64,000 bases of DNA, from contig JAQFVV010012529.1 of NCBI GenBank assembly GCA_028023455.1, positions 1,240,001 through 1,304,000 on the forward strand, written 5' to 3'. How positions within the stretch are numbered: the stretch's first letter is position 1; each line of letters opens with the position of its first letter. The notes beneath the pieces were generated by a model that made no database searches, was not told the origin of the DNA, and saw only the letters and a list, made by a program, of their open reading frames with translations. This DNA comes from Epiperipatus broadwayi (lineage: Eukaryota > Onychophora > Udeonychophora > Euonychophora > Peripatidae). The translations under genes and the position numbers were made by a program. This document shows positions 23,009-33,590 of the stretch, in pieces.

Positions 23009-23728
23009 TTAAACCCCAACATTTAAAACTTTTAAATCCTTTCCCCCTGGCTGAACATTTGCCCGGAGATCAGCTGGCCTAAGGCTTCGTGCATTATAAG
23101 ATCCATAAACCCCACGCTCATCTACCAATACAAAGGCATTCAGACCACTTTTCTTTTGTATAGTGAAGGGTCCCTCATATACCGGGAAAAATTTCTTATA
23201 TTGATGCTGGGTTGGGTTGCTGACATGAGGTTTTCGTACAAAAACCAAGTCCCCTACCTCGAATCTACATGGTCGTGGATTTCTCCGCTTTATGCGTACT
23301 TCAGCCATATGTTTCAACTTTATTCGAGCCTTTCTTTTATCCATTTCTTTATTAATTTTGTCCCGATCTACAGGCAAGGGAGCCTTTATCAGTATTGGAT
23401 AATTCTGTCTAAAATGTAATCTGATGGGGGCAAACCCTGTAGATTCATTCTGTGTCCAATTTATGTAGTTAGTGATGTTTCCCGTTTGATTCATCCATTC
23501 ACGGTGATTTTCGCTGACATAAAGCCGAAATAAACGGTTTAACTCCCTTATGACTCTCTCACAGGGATTCGATTGAGGATTATGAATAGATGTTAATACA
23601 TGCTGAATGCCCTGTTGCTGAATCCACTTTTTCCAGTGGTGAGATTTAAAGGGTGTCCCATGATCTGTAAGTATCATCTGGGGCCTACCAATCTTAGGAA
23701 ACTGATGCTCCTGTAAGATCCGGATAGT
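23009..23728 (-). pseudogene. Integrase, catalytic core second half and C-terminal domain (gypsy)
   Basis: Continues the integrase reading after a TGA at about 23729-23731. It contains ILTDHGTPF with the second catalytic Asp, and HNPQSNPCERVIRELNR with the catalytic Glu, so the DDE triad is present once the upstream DFYGPLP Asp is counted. The C-terminal part has FEVGDLVFVRKP and FFPVYEGPFTI, the conserved GPF/Y-type module of Ty3/gypsy integrases. It ends close to the polypurine tract without a chromodomain. The frame is otherwise intact over 222 codons from the first Met at 23677. Function: integration of element cDNA. Confidence 0.9.
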
Positions 23729-23731
23729 ACT

Positions 23732-24844
23732 TCATGTATCCGCCTTTCTTAATGGATATGCAGTTACATACTTAGAAAATATGTCATACATTACGATTAA
23801 ATATCGGTATCGTTTATAGGCAGGTAAAGGCCCATAAAAATCTATGGCCAACATTTCATTAGGGTTGTGTGCTAAAATAGGCTGCAAGATCCCAGTAAAT
23901 CTCTTATTTACATATTTAGTTTGTGAACACACATGACATTTTCCCAAAACTGATACATTTGAATATAAACTTGGCCAGTAAAATACTTTCCTGAGCACAT
24001 GTTCTACTTTACGTGGTCCATAGTGTCCATAAAGGCAATGTATATACTCTATAAGTTTGTTACTGAGTGTTTGGGGTATAAGAATTTGCCATGAGTCTTC
24101 TTCTGTGGCAACTCTGTATTGCAATACACCATCTTTTATTCTATAGGCTTTGTATTTTTCCAATGTTGCTGCATCATTGGGGTCTGAAGTTCCTATTCCT
24201 TTCTTATATGTCATGATTTGTGCATACTCTGGGCTGGTCTCCTGTATTTCAAATAGCCTTAGTAATTGTTGCTCTATGGACTCATCTATGGTCAATGTGA
24301 ATGCTGCAATACTTAGATTGTTGGGCTCAAGATGATGTGGGGTCAGATCTACGGGATGGCGACTCAAAATATCCGCCACAATATTTTCCTTTCCTTTACA
24401 ATATAGAACTTTATATTGGAATTTCTGTAGCGTAAGACTCCAACATATCAATCGATCATTCGATAAATAACTGCTATTAAGAAATTCCAAGCTCTTATGA
24501 TCCGTAATTACAACAATCTCTGACCCAAGCAGGAATTGTTTGAATTTACTGAAAGCCCAAACAATGGCCAAAGCTTCCTTTTCTGTTGTCGTGTAATTAT
24601 TTTCCATCCCTTTTAGCTTGCAGCTACAAAAATACAACACTCTGTGACATTTTTGTTTGTCAATTTGAAATAACAAGACTCCAAGCCCTTGCCCACTGCT
24701 GTCGGTCTGAACATAAAAAGTTTGTGAAAAGTCAGGGTAGGCTAGAACCACCTGTTCCAAGAACTTGTTTTTAATGTGTTGAAATTCCTGCTGCTGTTTG
24801 TACTCCCATATCCATTTTTGGTCTTTTGTCAATAACTGAACCAA
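23732..24844 (-). pseudogene. RNase H and integrase N-terminal half (gypsy pol)
   Basis: 370 codons. RNase H: DSSGQGLGVLL (first catalytic Asp), TTEKEALAIVWA (Glu), TDHKSLEFL (Asp) and GKENIVADILSRHP, the usual RNase H end. Then the integrase zinc-binding HHCC module (IHCLYGHYGPRK, then CHVCSQTK) and the start of the DDE core at AIDFYGPLP (first Asp). The frame is broken by TGA at about 23729, after RKADT, and resumes in the same frame. Upstream, a TAA at about 24947 separates it from the RT. Function in the family: removal of RNA from the hybrid and integration. Confidence 0.92.
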
Positions 24845-24946
24845 ATTTGCAGCATCTAATGCAAAATCTTTATAGAATTTATGATAAAAATTGCATAATC
24901 CCAGAAAAGACCGTACCTGACGCCTATTAGTGGGTGTTGGAAAATG

Positions 24947-25156
24947 TTATATTGCTGTTAGTTTCTCGGGATGAGGTTTAATACCCTTTTTCCCAATTAA
25001 AAAGCCTAAAAATGTAGCCTCCTCCTGGACCAGGCAACTTTTTTGTAAATTGATGATAATGTTTTTCTGGTAACACTCCATTAAGAACATTTTCAAGTGT
25101 TCCATATGTTCTTCCATATTTTTAGATGCAATGACTATGTCATCCATATATATCAC
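24947..25156 (-). pseudogene. Reverse transcriptase catalytic segment, YMDD (gypsy pol)
   Basis: Contains VIYMDDIVIAS, with the YMDD catalytic Asp pair, then the RT thumb (HMEHLKMFL, FLGFLIGKKGIKPHPEK). It is separated from the preceding RT segment by a one-base insertion in an A-run near 25165-25170, which shifts the frame just before the active site, and it ends at TAA (24947-24949). The text after that stop, with RRQVRSFLGLCNFYHKF, continues in frame into the RNase H segment. Confidence 0.92.
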
Positions 25157-25166
25157 AATCAGACTC

Positions 25167-25569
25167 TTATATTTTGTCTGATAACACTTGATTCAAACAC
25201 TTTAGAAGTCCTGAACCACTATTGATTAATCCAAAAGGCATACGCTTAAACGCATACGTATGCCCTTCATAGCGGAAGGCAGTATATTTGCGGTCAAATG
25301 GATGTAGAGGGGTCTGACAATAACTGGATGTCAAGTCCAATGTAGAAAAAATGGTTTTCCCTTGAAATTTTGAGAGAAGTTCTGTTATTGTAGGTGGAAT
25401 GTTTCTTTCAGGAACGGTAATGGCATTTAACCGCCGAGCATCCAAACATATTCTGACAGATCCATCTTTTTTCTTTACCACTACTAATGGATTAACATAT
25501 GGAGATGTGTGCTTTTCAATAACTCCCCATTCAATCATTTGCTGTATTTGAAGATCTACTTCAGCCTTA
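25167..25569 (-). pseudogene. Reverse transcriptase palm/fingers, downstream copy of duplicated segment
   Basis: Open to 25167. Contains WGVIEKHTSPYVNPLVVVKK, KDGSVRICLDARRLN, PERNIPPTITELLS, FSTLDLTSSYCQTPLHP (first catalytic Asp in the LDL position) and RMPFGLINSGSG. The N-terminal portion (25341-25569) is an almost exact copy of 25570-25798. As the duplication is 229 bp, not a multiple of three, it throws the upstream RT frame off. Confidence 0.92.
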
Positions 25570-25798
25570 TGTAGAAAAAATGGTTTTCCCTTGAAATTTT
25601 GAGAGAAGTTCTGTTATTGTAGGTGGAATGTTTCTTTCAGGAACGGTAATGGCATTTGACCGCCGAGCATCCAAACATATTCTGACAGATCCATCTTTTT
25701 TCTTTACCACTACTAATGGATTAACATATGGGGATGTGTGCTTTTCAATAACTCCCCATTCAATCATTTGCTGTATTTGAAGATCTACTTCAGCCTTA
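25341..25798. repeat. 229-bp tandem duplication inside the RT gene
   Basis: Units 25341-25569 and 25570-25798, both from TGTAGAAAAAATGG to CTTCAGCCTTA. I see two differences (TTTAACC/TTTGACC and GGAGATG/GGGGATG). The near-identity means a recent event, or an assembly error, after integration. Confidence 0.95.
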
Positions 25799-26139
25799 TA
25801 TTGAAACGGAATGGGATATGAATGACTCTGGAAATGGCTTTCATCCTTAACTTGAATGCGATGCACATACCCCTCAATGTTCTTAGGCCTATTTGAAAAA
25901 ACTGAATAGAACTCCCTCAACAGTTCCATTAGAGGGTGTTGTTCTTCCATTCCTTTTAACATGGATTGCGACACTTTATTTTGCATTTCCACAGTATCCC
26001 TCACTTGCTGAACACACTGTACCTGAAGTGGCTTATAACTCTTTAGCCCTTCAAATGGCATCAAAACTTCTTGGCAAAGAAATAAACATTTGTCATAATC
26101 CAAAACACATTTATGCCTGTACAAAAAAATTAGTCCCAA
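25570..26139 (-). pseudogene. Linker and RT N-terminus, upstream copy (gypsy pol)
   Basis: Reading from 26139 covers the protease-RT linker, then SHFQSHSYPIPFQYKAEVD and QIQQMIEWGVIEK, the family's RT entry, and the first copy of the duplicated RT block up to KTIFST. It overlaps the 3' end of the protease ORF in another frame, and the two appear joined by a one-base insertion at about 26115-26125 after GTNFFVQ. Both the linker and duplicate copy encode otherwise normal residues. Confidence 0.88.
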
Positions 26140-26464
26140 TTATAACATCTTGTATGAGACCAGACATTATCAAAAAGACATGGTCTAACTCTATGTTACC
26201 CAGATGCAAATGTAACCACACCTGTTTGGTTTCAATATTTGCCTTCTTGCCATTGGCCAGTGTCACCTGCATTCTTTTTATTGGCAGTGTATACAAATGT
26301 GGCTGGTCTTTCTTTATTTTCACATAAAACTTACTAGAGAGCAATGACATTTGACTTCCTGAATCAACCAATGCTTCTGTAATGATGTCTCCAGTCTTTA
26401 TACTGACAATTGGGCAAGTCTGCATAGCTCCATTCCATGCTGGTTCTTTTTGATCCACCATCAT
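26111..26464 (-). CDS. Retropepsin-type aspartic protease (gypsy)
   Basis: The family's polyprotein-processing enzyme. The active-site motif ALVDSGSQMSLLS is seen (catalytic Asp in D-S/T-G), followed by a flap-like region (KRMQVTLANGKK) and the hydrophobic IIGTNFF that corresponds to the conserved I-I/L-G-x-D/N motif near the C-terminus. The frame is open upstream of its first Met through the gag end, so it is expressed by -1 frameshifting rather than by its own start. About 117 codons, a normal length for a retroelement protease. Confidence 0.88.
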   Translation of the reverse strand: MMVDQKEPAWNGAMQTCPIVSIKTGDIITEALVDSGSQMSLLSSKFYVKIKKDQPHLYTLPIKRMQVTLANGKKANIETKQVWLHLHLGNIELDHVFLIMSGLIQDVIIGTNFFVQA

Positions 26465-26499
26465 ATTAGCTACAGTCCTATGGCTTTCTTTACTTTTTT

Positions 26500-27087
26500 T
26501 TAATTGGAGCTGATAATTGACTCTTTTGACCCTTTTTTTATCGAAATTATCTGATTGCCCTGCATTGTTCTTTTCTCCACTTCTTCGTGGGCCTGATTAT
26601 GTTCAATTTCATTTAGCAGGTTAATCATTTCTTCCAAGTGAATGTTGCTACTACACAACATGATCTGCTGTATATCCCTTGGCATATTGCCCAATACTAT
26701 TCGGCATATCAGCCTCTCAGTCAATGAGAAAGCTATCAATGACTTCAGCCTTGCTGCTTGTTTGCAGAAAAACTGGGTGTAAGTTTCTCCATTACCCCTA
26801 ATATATCTTTCTTGTGATATATTAATGAAGATATGATACTGCTTTTCTTCACTCCAAAAAGTGTGCAATAATTTGCATCTGTAATCCCAAAAAGTCTGTG
26901 GCTTGATCTTTAAGATATGCCACCAATTCTCAGCCATTCCTTGTAAATAGTGGCGTGCAATTGCCACTTGTTCAGTCTCCTGCCAATTATGACATCGAAA
27001 CATCTCTTGCAGGCTCTCCAAATGCTCTAATGGGCTTTCCCAAATATCAGCCGTAAAAGATTTTATTTGCCAATCTATTTCGGCCAT
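26500..27087 (-). CDS. gag (Ty3/gypsy capsid-like protein)
   Basis: 195 codons from ATG at 27087 to TAA at 26500-26502, intact. The central region matches the retrotransposon gag (capsid) type: ARHYLQGMAENWW, WDYRCKLLHTFW, GNGETYTQFFCKQAARL and LTERLICRIVLGNMPRDIQQ. Gag forms the virus-like particle in which reverse transcription occurs. No CCHC zinc knuckle is visible, which is unusual but known for some lineages; the Lys/Arg-rich C-terminus may replace it. The 631-bp leader to the 5' LTR holds no other ORF. Confidence 0.9.
   Translation of the reverse strand: MAEIDWQIKSFTADIWESPLEHLESLQEMFRCHNWQETEQVAIARHYLQGMAENWWHILKIKPQTFWDYRCKLLHTFWSEEKQYHIFINISQERYIRGNGETYTQFFCKQAARLKSLIAFSLTERLICRIVLGNMPRDIQQIMLCSSNIHLEEMINLLNEIEHNQAHEEVEKRTMQGNQIISIKKGSKESIISSN
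26533..26539 (-). promoter_or_regulatory. Slippery heptamer A-AAA-AAA for -1 frameshift, gag to protease
   Basis: Seven A on the minus strand, placed in the gag frame as A AAA AAA, about 30 bases before the gag stop. A -1 slip leads straight into the protease frame, which is open from here to 26111. This is the canonical arrangement for Gag-Pol production. No pseudoknot was modelled. Confidence 0.65.
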
Positions 27088-27718
27088 GATGCTAGCTAGT
27101 CTATCTTCAGCCTCTTCTCTAACTTTATTTAAATTCCCAACGCAACTTCTGTCTATTTATGAAATTTATTTATTTTTTTAATCTTCAACTGCTATTTATT
27201 ATATATATATATTTAAAGCACAAAAGTTAAACTGTTTACTTTTTTCTTTAAACGCGAACCTAAACTCTTTGCTTGCTTTTTTTTTTTCATGAACGTAACA
27301 GCTAATTTTTAACTTTAAAAAAAAAATCTTTTATATTTTGTTATTTCTAAAACGCGAACCGAAACTCTTTGTTTTTTGTTTTCTTTATTATTATTTTACG
27401 AACGTAGAACTAATAACTTTTTTTTTTTAATAAACAAAGAAACAAAATAAATATATAACTTCTTAATATCTTTTTGTCTGACCCGTCCGTTCAGTAATAA
27501 CTCTAAAGAACGCTGTTTAATTAACTATATATATTAATTATTCATATTGAAAAGATGAACCCCCTACTCCAAACTGCTTTCTACCATTTAGCACAAACTG
27601 ATCCCTACCTACTGAATCTTGCCTCCAACACTGAAATATTCCTCAATTGTCCGAACAAAATCTCACGTGGGATTTAAAATCGAAGGCCCGCGTTGGTTGC
27701 GCTAAAATTACTATCCTA

Positions 27719-29562
27719 TATACCGGACAAAAGCTTTAGACTCGCATATACTGACCGCCAGGGCGCCACTAGTCCGAAATTTGGAACTAGACATTTATTT
27801 TTAAGGGGTTACAGGATATGCGAATCGAATGCGCCGGACTAAACCCAGGGAGAGCAAAAGCTAATGAATGTGGTTCAGACAATTGAGAAAACACTGAGAC
27901 AAACGTCAGCCAAAATACTTATAAGAACTTTTTAAATTTATTAAACATAATAACAAAATAAACATGAAACTTGATCTACATTTACTTAGCAGATCTTAAC
28001 ATTGAGTGTATGCGAGCAGAACTACGTTAAATACCCAGGCAGACAAGTTCATTTCTTATCTATAACACAATAATGGCTTATATCTTCTTGCTAGCGGTTC
28101 GCCCAACCAATTCCCTTTTCCCTATAGAGACTTAGCAAGATGGATGTTTGTGGAGAATAACGGGACAGCGCAGACGAGCTTTTCTTAGTCCAGAAAAGAA
28201 ATGTTGGAACCAAGAATGTCATAATTCTGCAAAACGCTCATGGACAAGTACATTGAAACGAGCCAAGGTTAGTCTCACACAAGAAAGAAACATGAACTAC
28301 GTAATCTGAATTATAGCAAATAAATCTCTACCAAAAAAATAAATAAATCATATATCCTAGAAATCGCTAGCCAAAGCCAAGTTTGATTTAGTTTAACGCC
28401 GAAGCAAACAAACAAACAAAAATAAAAGAAAACTACTAAGGTCGGTCTGAGCATTTAACAAGGGTTAATCATAAAACTGAGAAATTATTAAGCATATAAA
28501 ATATCACTCGCCCTACACTCTCGAACAAGCAACATTTTAAGATTGAAAATCTTGCTACTAAGATTATAATGTAAAATAAACAAAAATACATTAATATTTA
28601 AATTGATAAATTACACATCATAAATATAATTTCTTTTTAAGATTAAGCTGAGATTTGCGAGAGACTTAATTAGAGATTTAGCCCTGATTTTGATATGGAA
28701 AGGTAAGTTACCTCGAGATAATATTAATTTCTGTTGTTCACACAAAGTTCGGTTTATAGAGTCCTCTACAACGGATGTCATTTACTACAGGTTCAGAAGT
28801 CTGGAGGCATTATCGGGATCCACTCTGGACTTGACAGTTAGGTCATGATTGAAGTCACAATTTGGAGCTCCGGAGGTTCATCTTTGGAAAGGCTCAGCCC
28901 ATCATGTTGTGGAGATTCTTTGTGGCGTATATTACAGGCATGGCGTCTGAATGACTGCTATTATCGCGGCAAATAGAGTTATTGTCGGTCAACGGAAATT
29001 CAACTTGGTGATTCCCGTGGCACCAATATCAAAAAAAAATTTAGTCACTTTCACAATGCAACAGTTCAATAACAGCTAAAATCTGGATCGATCCTCAATA
29101 AGAAGAAGCTGAATAAGCTGAGCAATAAAAACTGAATGAACAGAATAGTCTCTTTGAATCCTCCTCTCTAATAAAAAAAATAAATTACCCAGCTATTTAT
29201 GTCCTTTGTTATCTCCCGCGCAATCTTTTTTTGCAACTTTCAACCAAGGTAAATCTCTATCTCCCGCTCAATCTTAATTAGAAAAACAATATCTTACAGG
29301 GCTTTATCTTACAAAAATGATTATTATTTAGTTTAAATAAAATACATATAAGAGCACTAATTAAACTTTGTTTGCCTTTAATTATTTTAAAAGAAAACAA
29401 GCGTCATAAAAAAATATTTTATACTAAAATCAACTTAAAATTAAAAATATAAGATTTCAAAATAAATAAGTATGTGTGTGATTGCACATATAAAACTTGG
29501 TTTTTCTTTTTTTTCTAATTTACATGATAGAACCCTTGAATCGGATAAAGTATCCAGTTCAA
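27719..29562 (-). repeat. 5' LTR of the Ty3/gypsy element
   Basis: 1,844 bp, homologous to 21116-22942. On the minus strand it starts TTGAACTGG at 29562 and ends CCGGTATA at 27719. It differs from the other LTR by scattered substitutions and small indels, including a 10-base indel near 28458. The sequence immediately inside (minus strand TAGGATAGTAATTTTAGCG) has no canonical TGG-starting PBS; a PBS-like TGGTGCCACGGGAATC lies within the LTR at about 29010. Confidence 0.93.
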
Positions 29563-31238
29563 TATATATATAGGATTAGCAGGAGATCATTAGTCAGAGC
29601 AAGCATAATTTATTAATCAAAATATATTTTAACTAAAAGAAGCAATGATTCTGAAAGTCATTATAGATATATGATTTATTAATTTAAATAAAATACATAT
29701 GAGTTATTAGATTATATTTCTCCGTTAGTTGTCATCGGCCTCTTTACATTTATATAATATGAAATTTATCTATTATAATTTAAGAAATGACAAATACATT
29801 CATTAATTGGTTATTTTATTGCAGCTGATTTATATGTCAATAATTGATAAACTGTAATATCCATCAATACAATTTTAACAGCGCTATATACAAGTACATA
29901 AATGACTCTTAAAGTCCACTCCTAGAAAGAACAAAATATAGCACTTGACCGAATTTAATTAATAAAGATTCTTTTATTATCGAAATATAATTATTAATAA
30001 AGGGAATCTCAGCTTATGCTGAATATGAATGGGTGTGGGAGAGTTAATTTAGAATATATATAATTGCATCGCAAAATGACACATGCATGAAAATATTAAT
30101 AAATATAATAAAGAAATCTGTTTAGTGGAATCCGAACATTATGGCTTATGGATATTCATAGGTTTTATTTGGAATTAGAATTTAAGAGAACAGTGCATGC
30201 ATGGTAGCATATTTAAGTGATCCAATCGCGGATCCTAGAAGGTGCTTCTGAAAATTCATTGAAGAAAAAAAGACCGATTTATGTCTGCAAACTTTGGCAG
30301 AATTGGCTAATGAAACAAAGAATAGTCTGCTGTAAGTCACAATAGGCTGGGTTCCTTTGCAATAACTCAAGTGACAAAAATAAGTCCTAAGCAGGGTAAA
30401 AAAACCTTATAGATACAGACAAGGTTTAGCTTTATTCGGGGAACGAAGCACAATATGTAAGGAAACCTGAATGAGGAAGCCTGTATGTATGCAACGCTTG
30501 GAACAACACATAAAACTTTAAAAGAATACTTAATTAATTACTACCTATATATTATGGAATATCCAGGTAAATGGTATGATTTGAATACTAAACAGTAAGG
30601 GATGAAATATAGAAATCCCCTTCCCCTGCTACATTAATTTATATATAAAACTTCCCACAAACATTAAAACAAACATGAAAATTCGGTTCTAAGTGCTTTG
30701 ATAATATAGTACACATCATTATCTATATAAGAGTTAGGTGATGATATTTATTTCATAAAATAAAATATTGATTTAATTTCACATAAAACAGATTTGAACT
30801 TTTAGAATTAATGCTATTATTTTAAATTAAAATGAAAACATTTCTAAGAAAAACAGATTTCCACTCTGTTTTTCAGCAATCATACTGTAATATAATTAAG
30901 TTGTTTTTCCCCAATTTGCAAGTGTCCACTGTAATTGAATAACAAATTTGTTTTAATTAAAAGAAACTAAACTGATCTCCCCATGAAAAGAAGGGGGGAG
31001 GGGATTTAAAATAGAGAGTGAACATTCTTGCAAATTTAGGAAATCATCATTGGCATATTTAAAATATAAAATATAATAATCAAAATTCTAAATATTGTTG
31101 CCACATGAAAGTGAAATAAGAAATTAGAACAATTTATTAAAGGCTCAATGATAGGAGAAATATTAAGAGAGTTTACAGAGAGTCGAACACATTTTAGCAG
31201 ATCAGGTGTTTACAAATTATATTAGTTAATAAGGTATT
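29563..31238. other. AT-rich DNA; one exon-like patch at ~30190-30335
   Basis: Mostly non-coding. A plus-strand reading at about 30206-30332 (VAYLSDPIADPRRCF, one stop, KFIEEKKTDLCLQTLAELAN) has protein-like composition and is followed by CTGCTGTAAGTC, a good donor-like site. The in-frame TGA and lack of any family match leave it unproven; the opposite-strand ORF 30182-30370 is then its shadow. Confidence 0.3.
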
Positions 31239-31369
31239 TCGGTTGTCATCTGATCCTTCGTATCAGCCGCTAGCGGCACGATTTCTAATCAAAAATACAT
31301 TAATATAACATTCCCGGGGCAGCGATTCTCTATTAATATTGACTTTTTTTTTTTGATTTGTTTTTTTAC

Positions 31370-32740
31370 AAAGTTTACGTTCTTTCGTTTCTGAATTATT
31401 TTTCCCAAATAATATTATTGACGATGGTATAATAATAGTTGTTTTTTTTTTTTAATTTTTATTGACAAGAGGGTCTTTTTTGGTGTGTGTTCAAATAGTA
31501 ATTTGTGTGTTTTTTTAAAAATAGTATTACTGTTTTTGTAAAATTGGATTGCCGAAATTTAAGAGAGAACGGGTCTTTTTTGGTGTGTGTTCAAATAGTA
31601 ATTTGTGTTTTTTTTTTTTTTAAATAGTATTACTGTTCTTGTAAAATTGGATTGCCGAAATTTAAGAGAGAACGGATTTTTTTTGGATGGATCTTTAAAT
31701 AATAATTGACGTTACTTTGATAGGTTTCCATTTGATTGCCGATAATAATTAGTGGGAGGGATGTTTTTGTGTATGATTAAATAATAATTTACGTTACTTT
31801 GATAGATTTACATTTGATTGCCGACAACAATTATCGGGAGAAGTGTTTTTTTTTTTTCGCGTGTGCTTATGTATGTTTAAATAAAAATTAAAACCGTTAC
31901 TTTTATCGGTTTACATTTGATTGACGACCGACCGATATGACTTCCTTTCGTTTATAAATTATGATTTTTGTTTCTATGAATAAATATTTTTGACAATGGG
32001 ACAATAATAGTTGTTGTTTGTTTAATTTTTATTGTTGTTTTTCGGTGTAGTTTCAAATAGTAATTTGAGTTATGTTTAAATAATAAGTTACCATCTTACT
32101 TTGATTGGTTTACATTTGATTGACATTAATTATTGGGAGGGGTGCAGGGGTGTAACCGTTTAAAGAATAGTAGTTTACATTACTTTTAGTGGTGGTGTAC
32201 ATTTGATTGCTGACAATAATTAGTGAGAGGGGTGGGTATTTTTGGATGATGATTAAATACTAATTTACCTTCCTTTTTATTTTACATTTGATTGCAGAGA
32301 ACAATTATTTGGAGTTTTTTGTGTACGTTTAAATCAAAATTGAAGTTACTTTTATTTATTACATTTGATTGACAACCGATTGACTTTTTTTCCGTTTATA
32401 AATTATTGTTTTGGTTTCCCAAAAACATAACATTTTTGACAATGGGACAATAATAGTTCTTAATTTCATTATTATTGACAAGAACGGATCTTTTTTGGTG
32501 TATGTTTAAATAGTAATTTGAGTTGTGTTTAAATAGTAATACTGTTTTTAAAAATTTAAGTGACAAAATTAAAGAAACAACGGGGGTTTTTTTTTATGGA
32601 TCTTTAAATAATAATTTTCGTTACTTTAATTTGTTTACATTTGATTGACAACAATTAGTGGGAAGGGGTGTTTTGTGTATTTTTAAATAATAATTTACAT
32701 TTTTTGGTTAACTACAATTATTGGGTGTGTATGTTATGTT
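31370..32740. repeat. Higher-order minisatellite array inside the Merlin-like element
   Basis: T-rich array built from two alternating modules. Module A, GGGTCTTTTTTGGTGTGTG followed by AAATAGTAATTTG, occurs at 31471, 31571 (period 100) and about 32488. Module B, containing ACATTTGATTG and then ACAATTATTGGGAGGGGTG-like sequence, occurs about eight times between 31726 and 32740. A larger block with GACAATGGGACAATAATAGTT recurs at about 31410, 31990 and 32435, giving a higher-order period of about 450-580 bases. Confidence 0.8.
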
Positions 32741-32755
32741 ACCTTATCAATTTGG

Positions 32756-33094
32756 TTAATAATATTTACTGGTAGACATTTCACTACCATTAATGGCATG
32801 CTGTACGGTCAACTCATCACGGCTTCTGTAATGCAGCAAACGTAAAGACTTGACGAACGGCATTTGAAATCTCTCAAACCAGCTGCCTTTTCGAAGTGCA
32901 CATTTCTTTCGGCAAGAACGAGACTTACTAATGAAAGTCAAAAGATCTTTATGGACCTCAAGTCTCATACATTCGCCGCACAAACATCTCTTTTCTTTAA
33001 GCAGGATGTTTTTCTGCGGTAGAAATGTTACAGCACTGGCTTCCATGTCTGGCAATTCCCATCTTTTGATATTTTCTGTTTTCGAATTTGCCAT
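32756..33094 (-). pseudogene. Merlin/IS1595-like transposase, N-terminal fragment
   Basis: 112 codons from ATG at 33094. The layout matches the N-terminus of ISXO2/IS1595-type transposases used by Merlin elements: an AVTFLPQKNILLKE helix, a zinc-ribbon-like pair (CLCGEC, then RSCRKKC), ALRKGSWFE (family form SIRKGTWFE), then MPFVKSLRLLHYRSRDELTV, equivalent to the next helical segment. The DDE catalytic domain that should follow at lower coordinates is absent; the reading ends where the minisatellite begins. Transposase would bind the TIRs at 31239 and 33675. Assignment is by motif memory without a search. Confidence 0.65.
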
Positions 33095-33439
33095 ACTTTT
33101 TGTCTCGGAAAATTTCTCGCTAAAACGTGAGTCAAAGTGTGATCTTTACAATATTACGCTAACTCACCGTAATCAAAAATTTAGGAGGAATACAAATTTA
33201 TGAGGAACAATCACGATACTGTTAAAATTTTTAAAATGTAACAGTACATCAGTTTGTCTTAAAAAAAAAAAGGCACCAATGAAAATTTAAATAATTTTGA
33301 CACGATCAAATTAATACACCCTCGTACGATATTGTTACATCAAATACATAACACAGCATTACAATATAGTGTGTGACACAAACAACTACGGCATTTTCCT
33401 CTGCTTTTAGCATCCGAAAAAGCCACACCGTTAGCCGCT

Positions 33440-33590
33440 AAGCCGAGTTAACATTCTTTCTAGATTTTATCGTAGAAAGAAGACTTAACTCCAAGTTAAC
33501 AGTCTACCTTTTTAGCGTAGAAAGAAGACTTAACTCCAGTTAACAATCTTTGTAGGATTTATTTGAGAAAGAATGCTTAAAGGCTTGGGT
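33440..33590. repeat. Three-copy short tandem repeat near the right TIR
   Basis: Units starting GTTAAC and containing GTAGAAAGAAGACTTAACTC, 40-50 bases each. The third copy is diverged (GTTAACAATCTTTG, GAGAAAGAATGCTT). Possibly subterminal transposase binding repeats. Confidence 0.7.

Larger units (their letters stand above)
21116..29562 (-). mobile_element. Near full-length Ty3/gypsy LTR retrotransposon (~8.45 kb), inactivated
   Basis: Two long LTRs (21116-22942 and 27719-29562) flank gag, protease, reverse transcriptase, RNase H and integrase in the standard Ty3/gypsy order on the minus strand. The element is flanked by TATAT on both sides (21111-21115 and 29563-29567), consistent with a 5-bp target duplication, though the AT-rich context weakens this. 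gag and protease are intact; pol has at least two in-frame stops, two one-base frameshifts and a 229-bp tandem duplication. No chromodomain or envelope gene is seen: the space after integrase is too short. Flanking regions show no related sequence, so this is a single insertion. Confidence 0.95.

Noticed and set aside
25893-26327. 144-codon plus-strand ORF over gypsy protease
   Set aside because: Antisense shadow of protease and RT linker, no motif of its own.
31370-32740. CRISPR-like array
   Set aside because: Repeats are not separated by uniform unique spacers, and this is a eukaryotic, transposon-rich region; it is a minisatellite.
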